A program made the translations under genes and the position numbers. From Macrostomum hystrix (Eukaryota; Platyhelminthes; Macrostomidae), in contig CATNEN010000003.1 of the NCBI GenBank assembly GCA_950097015.1, positions 7,094,001 to 7,158,000 on the forward strand: DNA of 64,000 nucleotides. Direction: 5' to 3'. Of the stretch, positions 26,901-35,344 are shown one piece after another (the first letter of the stretch is position 1; each line of letters begins with the position of its first letter). The notes beneath the pieces are model-generated. The model searched no databases and was not told where the DNA came from. It was given only the letters and a program-made list of their open reading frames with translations.

Positions 26901-29033
26901 GTCTAACAGGATAGCTAGATGTCTAACAGAATAGCTAGATGTCTAACAGAATAGCTTGATATCTAACAGAATAGCTTGATATCTAACAGGATAGCTAGAT
27001 GTCTAACAGGATAGCTTGATGTCTAACAGAATAGCTAGATGTCTAACAGAATAGCTAGATGTCTAACAGAATAGCTTGATGTCTAACAGGATAGCTTGAT
27101 ATCTAACAGAATAGCTAGATGTCTAACAGAATAGCTAGATGTCTAACAGAATAGCTTGATGTCTAACAGAATAGCTAGATGTCTAACAGGATAGCTTGAT
27201 GTCTAACAGAATAGCTAGATGTCTAACAGAATAGCTAGATGTCTAACAGAATAGCTTGATGTCTAACAGGATAGCTTGATATCTAACAGAATAGCTAGAT
27301 GTCTAACAGGATAGCTTGATGTCTAACAGAATAGCTAGATGTCTAACAGAATAGCTAGATGTCTAACAGGATAGCTTGATATCTAACAGGAAGCTAGAAA
27401 TCTATCAATCTATGGCTAGAAATCTAATAGTGTATGGCTGGATGTCTAACAAGATAGCTAGATATCAAACACAGGCGTTCACAGGTGAAGATGCAATCGC
27501 ACTCACTATTCAATACTTGTTCTACTTCAATTAATTTTCAGAACGGTGAAATTCAATGCCACCCAATCAGCTGTCCGACAATATCCTGCCCACACCCTGT
27601 CATGCTACCCGGGGCATGCTGCCCAGTCTGTCAGCACGCTGATCCGTGCAGGTCGCCAGTGGCGTATCCAAGTTTCAACTCGCGTCGCCGGTCGTCATGG
27701 CAACCGCCAACGTTGCTAGGCGCCCGAACTGTGCGCGTTGCCTGCCTGCATGAGGGCCGGCGGATGGCAAACGGAGCTCGGTGGCGACTCGGCTCTCTAG
27801 ACTGCGTGGCGTGCGAGTGCCGGGTGAGTGACAGGCTAGTTGATTGAGTGACAGGCTGGTTGATTGAGTGACAGGCTAGTTGATTGAGTGACAGGCTGGT
27901 TGATTGGGTGACAGGCTGGTTGATTGAGTGACAGGCTGGATGATTGGGTGACAGGCTGGATGATTGAGTGACAGGCTGGTTGATTGAGTGACAGGCTGGT
28001 TGATTGAGTGACAGGCTGGTTGATTGAGTGACAGGCTGGATGATTGGGTGACAGGCTGGATGATTGGGTGACAGGCTGGATGATTGGGTGACAGGCTGGT
28101 TGATTGAGTGACAGGCTGGTTGATTGGGTGACAGGCTGGTTGATTGGGTGACAGGCTGTTTGATTGGGTGACAGGCTGTTTGATTGGGTGACAGGCTGGT
28201 TGATTGGGTGACAGGCTGGTTGATTGGGTGACAGGCTGGATGATTGGGTGACAGGCTGGATGATTGAGTGACAGGCTGGTTGATTGAGTGACAGGCTGGT
28301 TGATTGAGTGACAGGCTGGTTGATTGAGTGACAGGCTGGATGATTGGGTGACAGGCTGTTTGATTGGGTGACAGGCTGGTTGATTGAGTGACAGGCTGGT
28401 TGATTGGGTGACAGGCTGGTTGATTGAGTGACAGGCTGGTTGATTGAGTGACAGGCTGGTTGATTGGGTGACAGGCTGTTTGATTGGGTGACAGGCTGGT
28501 TGATTGAGTGACAGGCTGGTTGATTGGGTGACAGGCTGGTTGATTGAGTGACAGGCCTGGTTGATTGAGTGACAGGCTGGCTGATTGAGTGACAGGCTGG
28601 ATGTTGATTGACAGGCTGGTTGATAAAATATTTTAGGCACCAGTATTTGAAGGATGTACATCTCGTCAACTGTCTTGAACTCGACACTGTTACCCACCAC
28701 ACGCAGGACGGTCACATCTGCTGCTCCCACGACGACTCCTGCCCAAATCCAACAAAGCCGGCAATCGTTAGCACAGCTCCACAGCAGCACCAGTCCACGA
28801 ACACTGAGTCATTGCTGAGGACACAGCCAACCACAAATCCTATCTCAGAGACTACTCAACGGTCACAGGTAACAGGTGCAATAGCAACAGCAGCAGCAAC
28901 GGAAGACATTGATGAGCATGACGAAGTCTGGGATTCTAGCAACAATACAATATTATCTACGGTGGCACCAGTAAAACGGTCATCAATCACTGATGCCTCA
29001 ATAGCGAATATCACCGAGACAGTGGAGCCCTGA
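154..29033 (+). CDS. NELL: NELL-like secreted TSPN/LamG-VWC-EGF-VWC glycoprotein (5' end missing)
   Basis: Secreted extracellular glycoprotein of the NELL1/NELL2 family, known in vertebrates as multimeric ligands for neural and skeletal receptors. Exons read by eye: 154-436, 1276-1348, 2871-2953, 5389-5520, 8431-8667, 13626-13740, 14333-14575, 14956-15081, 15174-15269, 16208-16348, 25349-25471, 25890-25987, 26108-26296, 27542-27823, 28707-29033. Splice phases agree throughout and give about 848 residues here; the signal peptide and start of the LamG/TSPN domain lie upstream of the window. Domain order matches vertebrate NELL: LamG/TSPN, short coiled coil, two VWC, six EGF (several calcium-binding), then VWC repeats. 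The C-terminus carries an extra Ser/Thr-rich tail. Nearly every intron is packed with a private minisatellite; the largest, between EGF5 and EGF6, is 9 kb. Orthology to NELL is firm; NELL1 versus NELL2 cannot be assigned and is probably pre-duplication. Confidence 0.93.
462..1250. repeat. Minisatellite, unit about 24 bp (ggaatcccagtgtcttctct)
   Basis: Some 30 imperfect copies fill the NELL intron 437-1275, from about 25 nt after the donor to about 25 nt before the acceptor. A sub-block near 660-870 is repeated with few changes near 1050-1240, a longer-range duplication. Confidence 0.85.
1800..2825. repeat. Minisatellite, unit 24-25 bp (aactgtaacatgttagacaagtca)
   Basis: About 40 copies in the NELL intron 1349-2870, each holding the 10-bp palindrome taacatgtta. 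Single-base variants (gtcaaaactg, gtcgaaactgtacaatg) recur in groups, showing block duplication. The other part of the intron (1349-1800) is unremarkable AT-rich sequence. Confidence 0.92.
3033..3890. repeat. Decamer minisatellite gggatcagat, block A
   Basis: Over 80 copies of a 10-bp unit in the NELL intron 2954-5388. Each unit carries one GATC, so a GATC occurs almost exactly every 10 bp. Variants such as aaaaggatcagataggatcag recur at several positions, indicating block duplication. Confidence 0.93.
4424..5255. repeat. Decamer minisatellite ggatcagaga/ggatcagatg, block B
   Basis: A second array of the same 10-bp family in the same NELL intron, separated from block A by about 530 bp of ordinary sequence. 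It differs by alternation of ggatcagaga with ggatcagatg, giving a 20-bp higher-order unit. Confidence 0.92.
5389..13740 (+). CDS. NELL: NELL exons 4-6 of window: first two VWC domains
   Basis: Exon 5389-5520 completes the coiled coil ([16 protein letters not shown]) and opens the first VWC domain ([20 protein letters not shown]). Exon 8431-8667 continues it with the CxxPCPPxxCAFPV and [11 protein letters not shown] pattern and starts the second VWC. Exon 13626-13740 ends the second with DGSMECF, CPLAECP and DCCPYCEG. Exon ends are phase 0, 0 and 1. The reading frame of exon 8431-8667 stays open past its donor through the following CT-rich array to 10194; this is intron, because the donor aag|gtaaac and the VWC continuation at 13626 are clear. 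Confidence 0.9.
5521..6142. other. NELL intron spacer
   Basis: AT-rich intron sequence between the VWC1 exon and the LINE insertion. I see no coding or repeat signal. Confidence 0.6.
6155..7529 (-). mobile_element. Internally deleted LINE (Jockey/R1-like) with endonuclease domain
   Basis: A minus-strand frame of 485 codons (7515-6058) starts inside an apurinic-like endonuclease domain. [17 protein letters not shown] and the terminal SDH motif are present, so the catalytic Glu, Asp/Asn and Asp-His are visible. The linker [13 protein letters not shown] follows, as in Jockey/R1-type ORF2. Where reverse transcriptase should begin, the sequence jumps to what looks like a 3' UTR ending in aagtcaagtaagtcaaag, so RT is deleted. 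The 12-mer aatactactgtc occurs on both sides (6143-6154 and 7530-7541) and is the likely target-site duplication. It is inserted antisense in a NELL intron. The exact clade is uncertain. Confidence 0.8.
7763..8116 (+). mobile_element. tRNA-derived SINE, copy 1
   Basis: The 5' end contains a pol III A box (tggcagagcgg, 7770-7780) and a B-box-like gatatcgattcc (7813-7824), spaced as in a tRNA gene. The body and 3' end (cagccctcctgcaa) match a second copy at 37527-37856 over the whole length in the opposite orientation. No tRNA fold continues past the B box, so this is a SINE and not a tRNA gene. It lies in the same NELL intron as the LINE. Confidence 0.85.
8755..10195. repeat. Minisatellite, unit 16 bp (cttatctctcccctgt)
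   Basis: About 90 copies in the NELL intron 8668-13625. The plus strand is almost wholly pyrimidine apart from the G and A of each unit. The unit has no stop codon in any forward frame, which explains the long open frames here. Confidence 0.93.
10200..10820. other. NELL intron spacer
   Basis: Ordinary intron sequence between two CT-rich arrays, with a short gt microsatellite near 10545-10560. No other feature seen. Confidence 0.6.
10825..12235. repeat. Minisatellite, unit 15 bp (catcccatcttatct), built on pentamers
   Basis: Roughly 1.4 kb of catcc/catct/tatct pentamers, mostly in the 15-bp order catcccatcttatct. A duplicated degenerate segment (cctatctaatctcatctcatctcg) appears at 12065-12110 and again at 12133-12178. 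Same NELL intron as the 16-bp array. Confidence 0.93.
12240..13150. other. NELL intron spacer
   Basis: Repeat-free intron sequence. No coding or structural signal recognised. Confidence 0.6.
13155..13600. repeat. Minisatellite, unit 33 bp (aatctacttctcaatctaca...)
   Basis: About 13 copies of a 33-bp unit that end some 25 nt before the acceptor of the NELL exon at 13626. The first 13 bases, aatctacttctca, are shared with the 33-bp array two introns downstream (14614-14936). Confidence 0.92.
13765..14312. repeat. Minisatellite, unit 19-23 bp (acaggtgggtcatacagac)
   Basis: About 27 copies fill the NELL intron 13741-14332, starting some 24 nt after the donor and ending 20 nt before the acceptor. 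Each unit holds caggtgggt, a good match to a 5' splice site. Confidence 0.92.
14333..25471 (+). CDS. NELL: NELL exons 7-11 of window: six EGF-like domains
   Basis: Exon 14333-14575 holds EGF1 ([16 protein letters not shown]) and EGF2 ([17 protein letters not shown]). Exon 14956-15081 holds EGF3 ([13 protein letters not shown]), exon 15174-15269 EGF4 (CENGGSC...[12 protein letters not shown]), exon 16208-16348 EGF5 ([12 protein letters not shown]) and exon 25349-25471 EGF6 ([10 protein letters not shown]). EGF2, 3 and 5 begin with the DxDEC calcium-binding signature; EGF6 has DANEC. All these exons are phase 1-1, so each is a symmetrical module. The order and the non-calcium EGF4 match vertebrate NELL. 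Confidence 0.93.
14614..14936. repeat. Minisatellite, unit 33 bp (aatctacttctcaccatctc...)
   Basis: About 10 copies filling the NELL intron 14576-14955 between EGF2 and EGF3. Period and the aatctacttctca core match the 13155-13600 array. Confidence 0.92.
15297..16192. repeat. Minisatellite, unit 24 bp (gtatctaacaggtgatcatttcct)
   Basis: About 37 copies fill the NELL intron 15270-16207. The first few copies are a variant (gataccagtcagtgtctaacaggt). The unit is a multiple of three and one frame reads YLTGDHFL repeats straight into the EGF5 exon without a stop. Confidence 0.93.
16380..16915. repeat. Minisatellite, unit 17 bp (aatctactgtctcccct)
   Basis: About 30 copies starting some 30 nt after the donor of the EGF5 exon. 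Variant units aatctatactcgctcgcct recur at regular spacing, showing block duplication. First of five CT-rich arrays in the 9-kb intron 16349-25348. Confidence 0.92.
16920..17340. other. NELL intron spacer
   Basis: Repeat-free AT-rich intron sequence; nothing recognised. Confidence 0.55.
17343..17830. repeat. Minisatellite, unit 23 bp (tctactctctctactttccagtg)
   Basis: About 21 nearly identical copies. Each unit is a pyrimidine run ending in ttccag, closely matching a 3' splice site. Near-identity implies recent amplification or strong homogenisation. Confidence 0.94.
17840..21345. repeat. 3.5-kb minisatellite, unit 34 bp, with higher-order structure
   Basis: About 103 copies of a 34-bp unit (tctactctcctgtgtctact plus ccctctttatcgtg), with variants gtg/gta, ccctc/ccaac and cgtg/catg. 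Rare variants such as ctgtgtctgctctctc recur at 17961 and 18879, exactly 918 bp (27 units) apart. Another variant recurs at 18167, 19085 and 19697 (918 and then 612 bp, 18 units). The unit has no stop in any forward frame, giving three overlapping open frames of more than 1,200 codons that are not genes. Confidence 0.95.
21345..21790. other. NELL intron spacer
   Basis: Repeat-free sequence between arrays in the large intron; nothing recognised. Confidence 0.55.
21795..23165. repeat. Minisatellite, unit 24 bp (tctatgcttctctattcctctctg)
   Basis: About 57 copies, some shortened by 4 bp, in the NELL intron 16349-25348. The tctatgc-tctct core is shared with the next array at 23735-24605. Confidence 0.94.
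23316..23350. repeat. CAG/CAA microsatellite in NELL intron
   Basis: Run of caacagcagcagcagcagcag inside an open frame, but no splice sites or family match support an exon here. Confidence 0.6.
23735..24605. repeat. Minisatellite, unit 24 bp (tctatgcctctctccctattccaa)
   Basis: About 37 copies alternating tattccaa and tgttccaa. Same intron and shared core as the array at 21795-23165, which suggests a common origin followed by separate homogenisation. Confidence 0.94.
24610..25348. other. NELL intron spacer
   Basis: Repeat-free end of the 9-kb intron, up to the acceptor before EGF6. No coding signal seen. Confidence 0.55.
25890..29033 (+). CDS. NELL: NELL exons 12-15 of window: C-terminal VWC domains and Ser/Thr-rich tail
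   Basis: Exon 25890-25987 (ending DPCLICSCQ), exon 26108-26296 ([27 protein letters not shown]) and exon 27542-27823 ([28 protein letters not shown]) form two full VWC repeats and the start of a third. Exon 28707-29033 finishes the third with [13 protein letters not shown], the counterpart of the vertebrate NELL C-terminal NGHICCS. Vertebrate NELL stops within a few residues; here the frame runs about 95 residues further through a Thr/Ser/Gln/Ala-rich tail with NxT/NxS sites to TGA at 29031-29033. The tail may be O-glycosylated. Confidence 0.88.
26335..26605. repeat. Minisatellite, unit 19 bp (ctaacaggaattcacctgt)
   Basis: About 14 copies starting about 40 nt after the donor of the NELL VWC exon 26108-26296. 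Each unit has an EcoRI-type palindrome gaattc. Shares tctaacagg with two other NELL arrays. Confidence 0.92.
26655..27400. repeat. Minisatellite, unit 20 bp (gtctaacaggatagctagat)
   Basis: About 37 copies in the same NELL intron (26297-27541) as the preceding 19-bp array. The two share gtctaacagga but differ in the rest of the unit. Confidence 0.93.
27826..28620. repeat. Minisatellite, unit 20 bp (gagtgacaggctggttgatt), starting in the splice donor
   Basis: About 39 copies. The first unit begins with the donor of the NELL exon 27542-27823: exon|gtgagtgacaggctagttgatt, followed directly by more gagtgacaggct units. The array ends about 90 nt before the last NELL exon. Variants (ggatgatt, gtttgatt, gattgggtg) occur in repeated order. 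Confidence 0.94.
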
Positions 29034-30030
29034 GAACAAGTCGAAAACTTCATCGTCATCGGTTGTTTAGTTTGAATTGAAAATCGGCGCCATTTTACTT
29101 GTAACTTACAAAAACTATAGTCGGTTTTTTAAATGCGTGAAATTCTACTACAAAGCATTTGGAGGTTTGACACTTGACGAAATGTTTAGGGAGATAAGAT
29201 TGAGTTTTAGGTAGGTGAGAATAAGGTTAAGGGAGATTAGATAAAGGTTCGAAGATATAGAGGGTAGAGGGTTCGCCTGTCTCTAAGCTTCTAATCAATG
29301 TGAAGAAAAACTTCAATCCATAGCCTAATAAGTATAACCGTGTGCATATGTAACACGCGGTGTATGGCGGTGTGAAATTGCGATTACGTAATCAGCGATG
29401 TACAGTAAGTGAACGATGTTAAACGAACGAACAGTAAATACGATAGAATGATTCAGCAAATTATTAGAAATATTTCTACAATGTTACCATTCAAAAACTG
29501 CCTCAAAGGCCAGGAATAAAAACCATTACACATATATTAGGACTGAGTTTGTTAATATGCAAATTGAAGCCAAGGCAAATTCAAAATTATTTCACGTGAC
29601 ACTTACGGACATGACTTTTGATACAGTCTAACTAAATTTCATATATTCGTTAATTAAGCTTTTTAATTGAATTTGAGATATTATTTTGCTTAAATATTAT
29701 TGGCACTCTGTTTAAATACAGCCGTCGTCAAAACTAGTATAAGTTTTAATTGACAAAGAACGCGTTATTAGTCACCTTTTTTATCTATGAACTACGATTC
29801 ACTATCAGAATGCTAGTGTTTTTCGTCTCGTCAATTTTTGCTTTGCTTTGCTCTCCATAAAATATTTTATCAAATATGTTCGATCTAAATTGATTATGTG
29901 CTTCAGTCACTAATTATCGACTTTGCTGGTGCGATATTGTCTATTAGTACGTTTACCAAGCATATTATAAACTATTTTTAGACATTTATTACGATTTTAT
30001 CATTTATTTAACCCTTCTTAACAACCTGTT
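29034..30030. other. NELL 3' UTR and intergenic DNA
   Basis: AT-rich, no frame or repeat of note except the AATAAA at 29515. Confidence 0.55.
29515..29520 (+). terminator. Candidate polyadenylation signal for NELL
   Basis: AATAAA lies about 480 nt after the NELL stop codon, in otherwise AT-rich, repeat-free DNA. Transcript data would be needed to confirm it. Confidence 0.4.
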
Positions 30031-30034
30031 TAGA

Positions 30035-30485
30035 ATGGCACCTGTTAGACACAGAATGACACCTGTTAGACACAGAATGACGCCTCTTAGACACAGAATG
30101 ACACCTGTTAGACACAGAATGACACTGAATGTTTGACACAGTTAGACACACAGTTAGACCTCTTAGACACAGAATGGCACCTGTTAGACACAGAATGACG
30201 CCTCTTAGACACAGAATGACACCTGTTAGACACAGAATGACGCCTCTTAGACACAGAATGACACCTGTTAGACACAGAATGACACCTTTTAGCCACAGAA
30301 TGACACTGAATGTTTGACACAGTTAGACACACAGTTAGACCTGTTAGACACAGAATGACACCTTTTAGACACAGAATGACACCTCTTAGACACAGAATGA
30401 CACCGGTTAGACACAGAATGACGCCTGCTAGACAAATAATGACACCCTTTAGACACAAAATGACACTTCGACACAGAATGACTAT
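30035..30485. repeat. Minisatellite, unit 21 bp (ttagacacagaatgacacctg)
   Basis: About 20 copies in intergenic DNA. A variant segment containing gaatgtttgacacagttagac occurs twice (about 30127 and 30308), again showing block duplication. Confidence 0.92.
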
Positions 30486-30489
30486 TCTT

Positions 30490-31400
30490 AGAATTCATTT
30501 ATTGTTTGCTATTTTCGATTACTCTTTTTAAACTCAAGAAAGAAGTTTACTGAAAATTATATTGGGTCGCATTAAAAACGTTTAAACTTAAAACTTGACA
30601 GATTTAAAAATAAATCCTTTAATAAGAAAGTGTTTTTCAACTCTATCAGTAAATCAATTACGAGTAAAAATTATTATCTCTACCTCAAATCATTTTCATT
30701 GTACACCATCGCTATGAAGTAAGTGCCGCATTCTGACCATTTAACAATCGTTGGCTTATTTTTATCGTCTCTGCTAATTTTTCTGTCGCGTGTAACACTT
30801 TTTTTACAGTATATCTTGAATCTTGCTACATTGACATTTAAGAGATAATTTTAACAAACAACAAAGCTAAGCAACAAACGGTTTAATATTGACATGTAAT
30901 TAAATTTTGTCGACAATATGTTCTAAATAAACATGTACAAAAACAAAGCAATAGCAATAAAGTTTTGTAATTTTGTACAATTTCCTTTGTTTTCTTGTCG
31001 TAAAAAGTTTATATTATTCTTGCTATGCTTTTTTATTAAGCTGAGGTTAAAAAACTGTTCTGTATATGAATCCTACCAATTTGTTAGTTAAAACTATACA
31101 TAGTTTTATCGCTGTACATCTGGCCCAACTGGGCTTAGTTCAACTTCTTAGCGAACATTAACTTCTCTTTCCTTTTCCTCGTCTCTGATTGGCTAGCTGC
31201 TCGTCTCTCTTTCCTCACCCCCTCCTTTTCAGCTTTTACCCGCCTGACCCGTCCTTACTCTTGTTAACCCTTCTGCCCTTCTGCCTTATAGATTAGTTTA
31301 TCCTTATCTAATTTTATTATTTTAACATTTAATGACCTCGGCCTAGACGCCTGGCGCTTTTCGAATTTATTTTATTCAGTGCCGTAAACACTGACTATTA
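30490..31400. other. Intergenic DNA
   Basis: AT-rich, no feature recognised on either strand. Confidence 0.5.
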
Positions 31401-31468
31401 CTGCAATTTATTGTAAGAAGTCACTACATGTGTCATTTGAATCTATCTCTATAGAAAAGTACCAAGTA

Positions 31469-31828
31469 TCACTGGGTTGACATACCAGTGGCAGTATCCG
31501 ACACAATGGACACTGCGTTATTCTCAGAACACGAACAGCAAGTTGCATAGCCGCCAGTACCCGAAGGTCGTCGGGCCCAACTAGTAGCAGCGGCGGCTGC
31601 GGCTGCGGCCGCTGCGGCAGCTGCGGCTGCATTAATCAGACCCTGATGATGGTGATGATGATGATCGTGATCGTGTCGATGATGGTGATGATGATGCTGA
31701 GGCGCAAAACTGAAGTTGGCGCAGTTGCAAACTCCACACCAGTGCCTGCTGGAACTGACCGTTGTTAATTTCTGTTGACATGACGATGGCAACTTTGAAG
31801 CCTGGGTCGGTGCCTCTTTGTAGGACAT
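31469..31828 (-). CDS. Possible terminal exon, His-rich and poly-Ala protein
   Basis: A 119-codon minus-strand frame contains a Cys-bearing segment (RHWCGVCNCANFSFAPQ), two His tracts interrupted by Arg/Asp and a run of 15 Ala. Both tracts use mixed synonymous codons (CAT and CAC; GCA, GCC, GCG and GCT), which argues for selection on the protein, not simple codon slippage. AATAAA lies 57 nt past the stop (31412-31407 on the minus strand). A pyrimidine-poor actag precedes the ATG, so the start could be an acceptor and the gene could extend upstream. I recognise no family; the tracts are common in transcription factors, but that is inference. Confidence 0.4.
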   Translation of the reverse strand: MSYKEAPTQASKLPSSCQQKLTTVSSSRHWCGVCNCANFSFAPQHHHHHHRHDHDHHHHHHQGLINAAAAAAAAAAAAAAATSWARRPSGTGGYATCCSCSENNAVSIVSDTATGMSTQ

Positions 31829-31929
31829 TGGCTAGTTGCAGTCAGGATTGGTAAAATGAGATTATATACGATTATACCAATGCGATTTAAATAGCATTCT
31901 AGCTCAGCATTGCCATGCTCAGCTGCGAT

Positions 31930-34620
31930 TCCACTGCGTTTCGTAATATTCCTGCTGCGATTCCATCGAATGCTACAAAAGCACTCTTGCTGCGATTCCA
32001 TCATATGCTACACAAGAACTCTTGCTGCGATTCCATCATGCTACACAAGCACACTTGCTGCGATTCCATCATAGCTACACAAGCACTCCTGCTGCGATTC
32101 CATCATCTGCTACACAATAACTCTTGCTGCGATTCCATCATAGCTACACAAGAACTCTTGCTGCGATTCCATCATAGCTACACAAGAACTCTTGCTGCGA
32201 TTCCATCATAGCTACACAAGCACTCTTGCTGCGATTCCATCATCTGCTACACAAGAACTCTTGCTGTGATTCCATCATAGCTACACAAGCACTCTTGCTG
32301 CGATTCCATCATCTGCTACACAAGAACTCTTGCTGTGATTCCATCATAGCTACACAAGCACTCTTGCTGCGATTCCATCATGGCTACATAAGAACTCTTG
32401 CTGCGATTCCATCAAATGCTACACAAGCACTCCTGCTGCGATTCCATCATATGCTACACAAGAACTCTTGCTGCGATTCCATCATGCTACACAAGCACTC
32501 TTGCTGTGATTCCATCATAGCTACACAAGCACTCTTGCTGCGATTCCATCATCTGCTACACAAGAACTCTTGCTGCGATTCCATCATGCTACACAAGCAC
32601 TCTTGCTGTGATTCCATCATAGCTACACAAGCACTCTTGCTGCGATTCCATCATCTGCTACACAAGAACTCTTGCTGTGATTCCATCATAGCTACACAAG
32701 CACTCTTGCTGCGATTCCATCATGGCTACATAAGAACTCTTGCTGCGATTCCATCAAATGCTACACAAGCACTCCTGCTGCGATTCCATCAAATGCTACA
32801 CAAGCACTCTTGCTGCGATTCCATCATATGCTACACAAGAACTCTTGCTGCGATTCCATCATGCTACACAAGCACTCTTGCTGTGATTCCATCATAGCTA
32901 CACAAGCACTCTTGCTGCGATTCCATCATCTGCTACACAAGAACTCTTGCTGCGATTCCATCATGCTACACAAGCACTCTTGCTGTGATTCCATCATAGC
33001 TACACAAGCACTCTTGCTGCGATTCCATCATCTGCTACACAAGAACTCTTGCTGTGATTCCATCATAGCTACACAAGCACTCTTGCTGCGATTCCATCAT
33101 GGCTACATAAGAACTCTTGCTGCGATTCCATCAAATGCTACACAAGCACTCCTGCTGCGATTCCATCAAATGCTACACAAGCACTCTTGCTGCGATTCCA
33201 TCATATGCTACACAAGAACTCTTGCTGCGATTCCATCATGCTACACAAGCACTCTTGCTGTGATTCCATCATAGCTACACAAGAACTCTTGCTGCGATTC
33301 CATCATATGCTACACAAGCACTCTTGCTGCGATTCCATCATATGCTACACAAGAACTCTTGCTGCGATTCCATCATGGCTACATAAGAACTCTTGCTGCG
33401 ATTCCATCAAATGCTACACAAGCACTCCTGCTGCGATTCCATCAAATGCTACACAAGCACTCTTGCTGCGATTCCATCATATGCTACACAAGAACTCTTG
33501 CTGCGATTCCATCATGCTACACAAGCACTCTTGCTGTGATTCCATCATAGCTACACAAGAACTCTTGCTGCGATTCCATCATATGCTACACAAGCACTCT
33601 TGCTGCGATTCCATCATAGCTACACAAGAACTCTTGCTGCGATTCCATCATCTGCTACACAAGAACTCTTGCTGCGATTCCATCATAGCTACATAAGAAC
33701 TCTTGCTGCGGTTCCATCATAGCTACACAAGCACTCTTGCTGCGATTCCATCATAGCTACGCAAGTACTCTTGCTGCGATTCCATCATAGCTACACAAGA
33801 ACTCTTGCTGCGATTCCATCATAGCTACGCAAGCACTTGCTGCGATTCCATCATAGCTACATAAGAACTCTTGCTGCGATTCCATCATCTGCTACACAAG
33901 AACTCTTGCTGCGATTCCATCATATGCTACACAAGAACTCTTGCTGCGATTCCATCATAGCTACACAAGAACTCTTGCTGCGATTCTATCATAGCTACAC
34001 GAGCACTCTTGTTGCGATTCCATCATCTGCTACACAAGAACTCTTGCTGTGATTCCATCATAGCTACACAAGCACTCTTGCTGCGATTCCATCAACTGCT
34101 ACACAAGAACTCTTGCTGCGATTCCATCATCTGCTACACAAGAACTCTTGCTGCGATTCCATCATAGCTACACAAGAACTCTTGCTGCGATTCCATCATA
34201 GCTACACAAGCACTCCTGCTGCGATTCCATCATAGCTACACAAGAACTCTTGCTGCGATTCCATCATAGCTACACAAGAACTCTTGCTGCGATTCCATCA
34301 TAGCTACACAAGAACTCTTGCTGCGATTCCATCATAGCTACACAAGAACTCTTGCTGCGATTCCATCATCAGCTACACAAGCACTCTTGCTGCGATTCCA
34401 TCATAGCTACACAAGCACTCTTGTTGCGATTCCATCATAGCTACGCAAGTACTCTTGCTGCGATTCCATCATCAGCTACACAAGAACTCTTGCTGCGATT
34501 CCATCATGCTACACAAGAACTCTTGCTGCGATTCCATCATAGCTACGCAAGTACTCTTGCTGCGATTCCATCATAGCTACACAAGAACTCTTGCTGCGAT
34601 TCCATCAAATTCTACACAAT
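31930..34620. repeat. 2.7-kb minisatellite, unit about 34 bp (tcttgctgcgattccatcat...)
   Basis: About 80 copies of a unit tcttgctgcgattccatcat followed by agctacacaagaac, with length variants of 30-35 bp. A rare variant (tggctacataag) recurs at 32381, 32723, 33100 and 33376 with similar flanking variant order, showing higher-order duplication. It lies outside any gene I can define. Confidence 0.94.
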
Positions 34621-34639
34621 CATTCTGGCTGCTATTTTT

Positions 34640-35340
34640 TTAATGCTACTGCAGGGTGATACTAGTAAAAACAGAAGGCTCACTAAATTTCTAAATAAGT
34701 TAAGTGCATATTTTAATGATCAATGGTTTCTCACCACTTTTGAATTCCTGCTGACCAAATCGAGTGCTAGATACTCAGCTATCGAGTTTTGTTTTGTTCA
34801 GTGAAGGATAGCATGTAAAAGTCACTGGAGCTGCCTTTATATACACCCTGTGAAGATTTCACCAGTTCTCATTTTCTAATATCTGTCAAGCAAGTCGGGT
34901 GGCAAAATTAATCGAGCAGCAATTTTTCTGGACTGATTGTTAATCATTGCGTTTTGAGCACAATATTGATTTTTTATCAACATAGCGACAGTCGACTACA
35001 GCTTTTCGCGAGAACCAATTTTTTTTAATGACGCCCTTAGTTAATTAACTTCCAGGCCTAATAAGCCGATTTATTAAAATTCTGACATAAATACGAGCAT
35101 TGCTAAGTCCGAAAATTTAAGAAGGCTGGAAAAATCTCGAAATACTTCTGTTTTATCAAGCATGACCGCGAGTCACGTGATTGAAATGACGCGGTAATTT
35201 CAAAATTTTATTTTATTGCACACATACTACTTGTAATAAGTAGGCTGACAAAGTACAATTCTTACACCGAAACTCTGAAAGATAATTTTTTACGTATTGC
35301 ATCTTAAACAGCTTTGGAGTTAGTCTTGGATTGAAGATAC
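34640..35340. other. Intergenic DNA
   Basis: AT-rich; no coding or repeat signal recognised. Confidence 0.5.
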
Positions 35341-35344
35341 ATGA

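Noticed and set aside
27836-28790. Minus-strand frames of NQPACHS repeats
   Set aside because: Antisense translation of the 20-bp NELL intron array.
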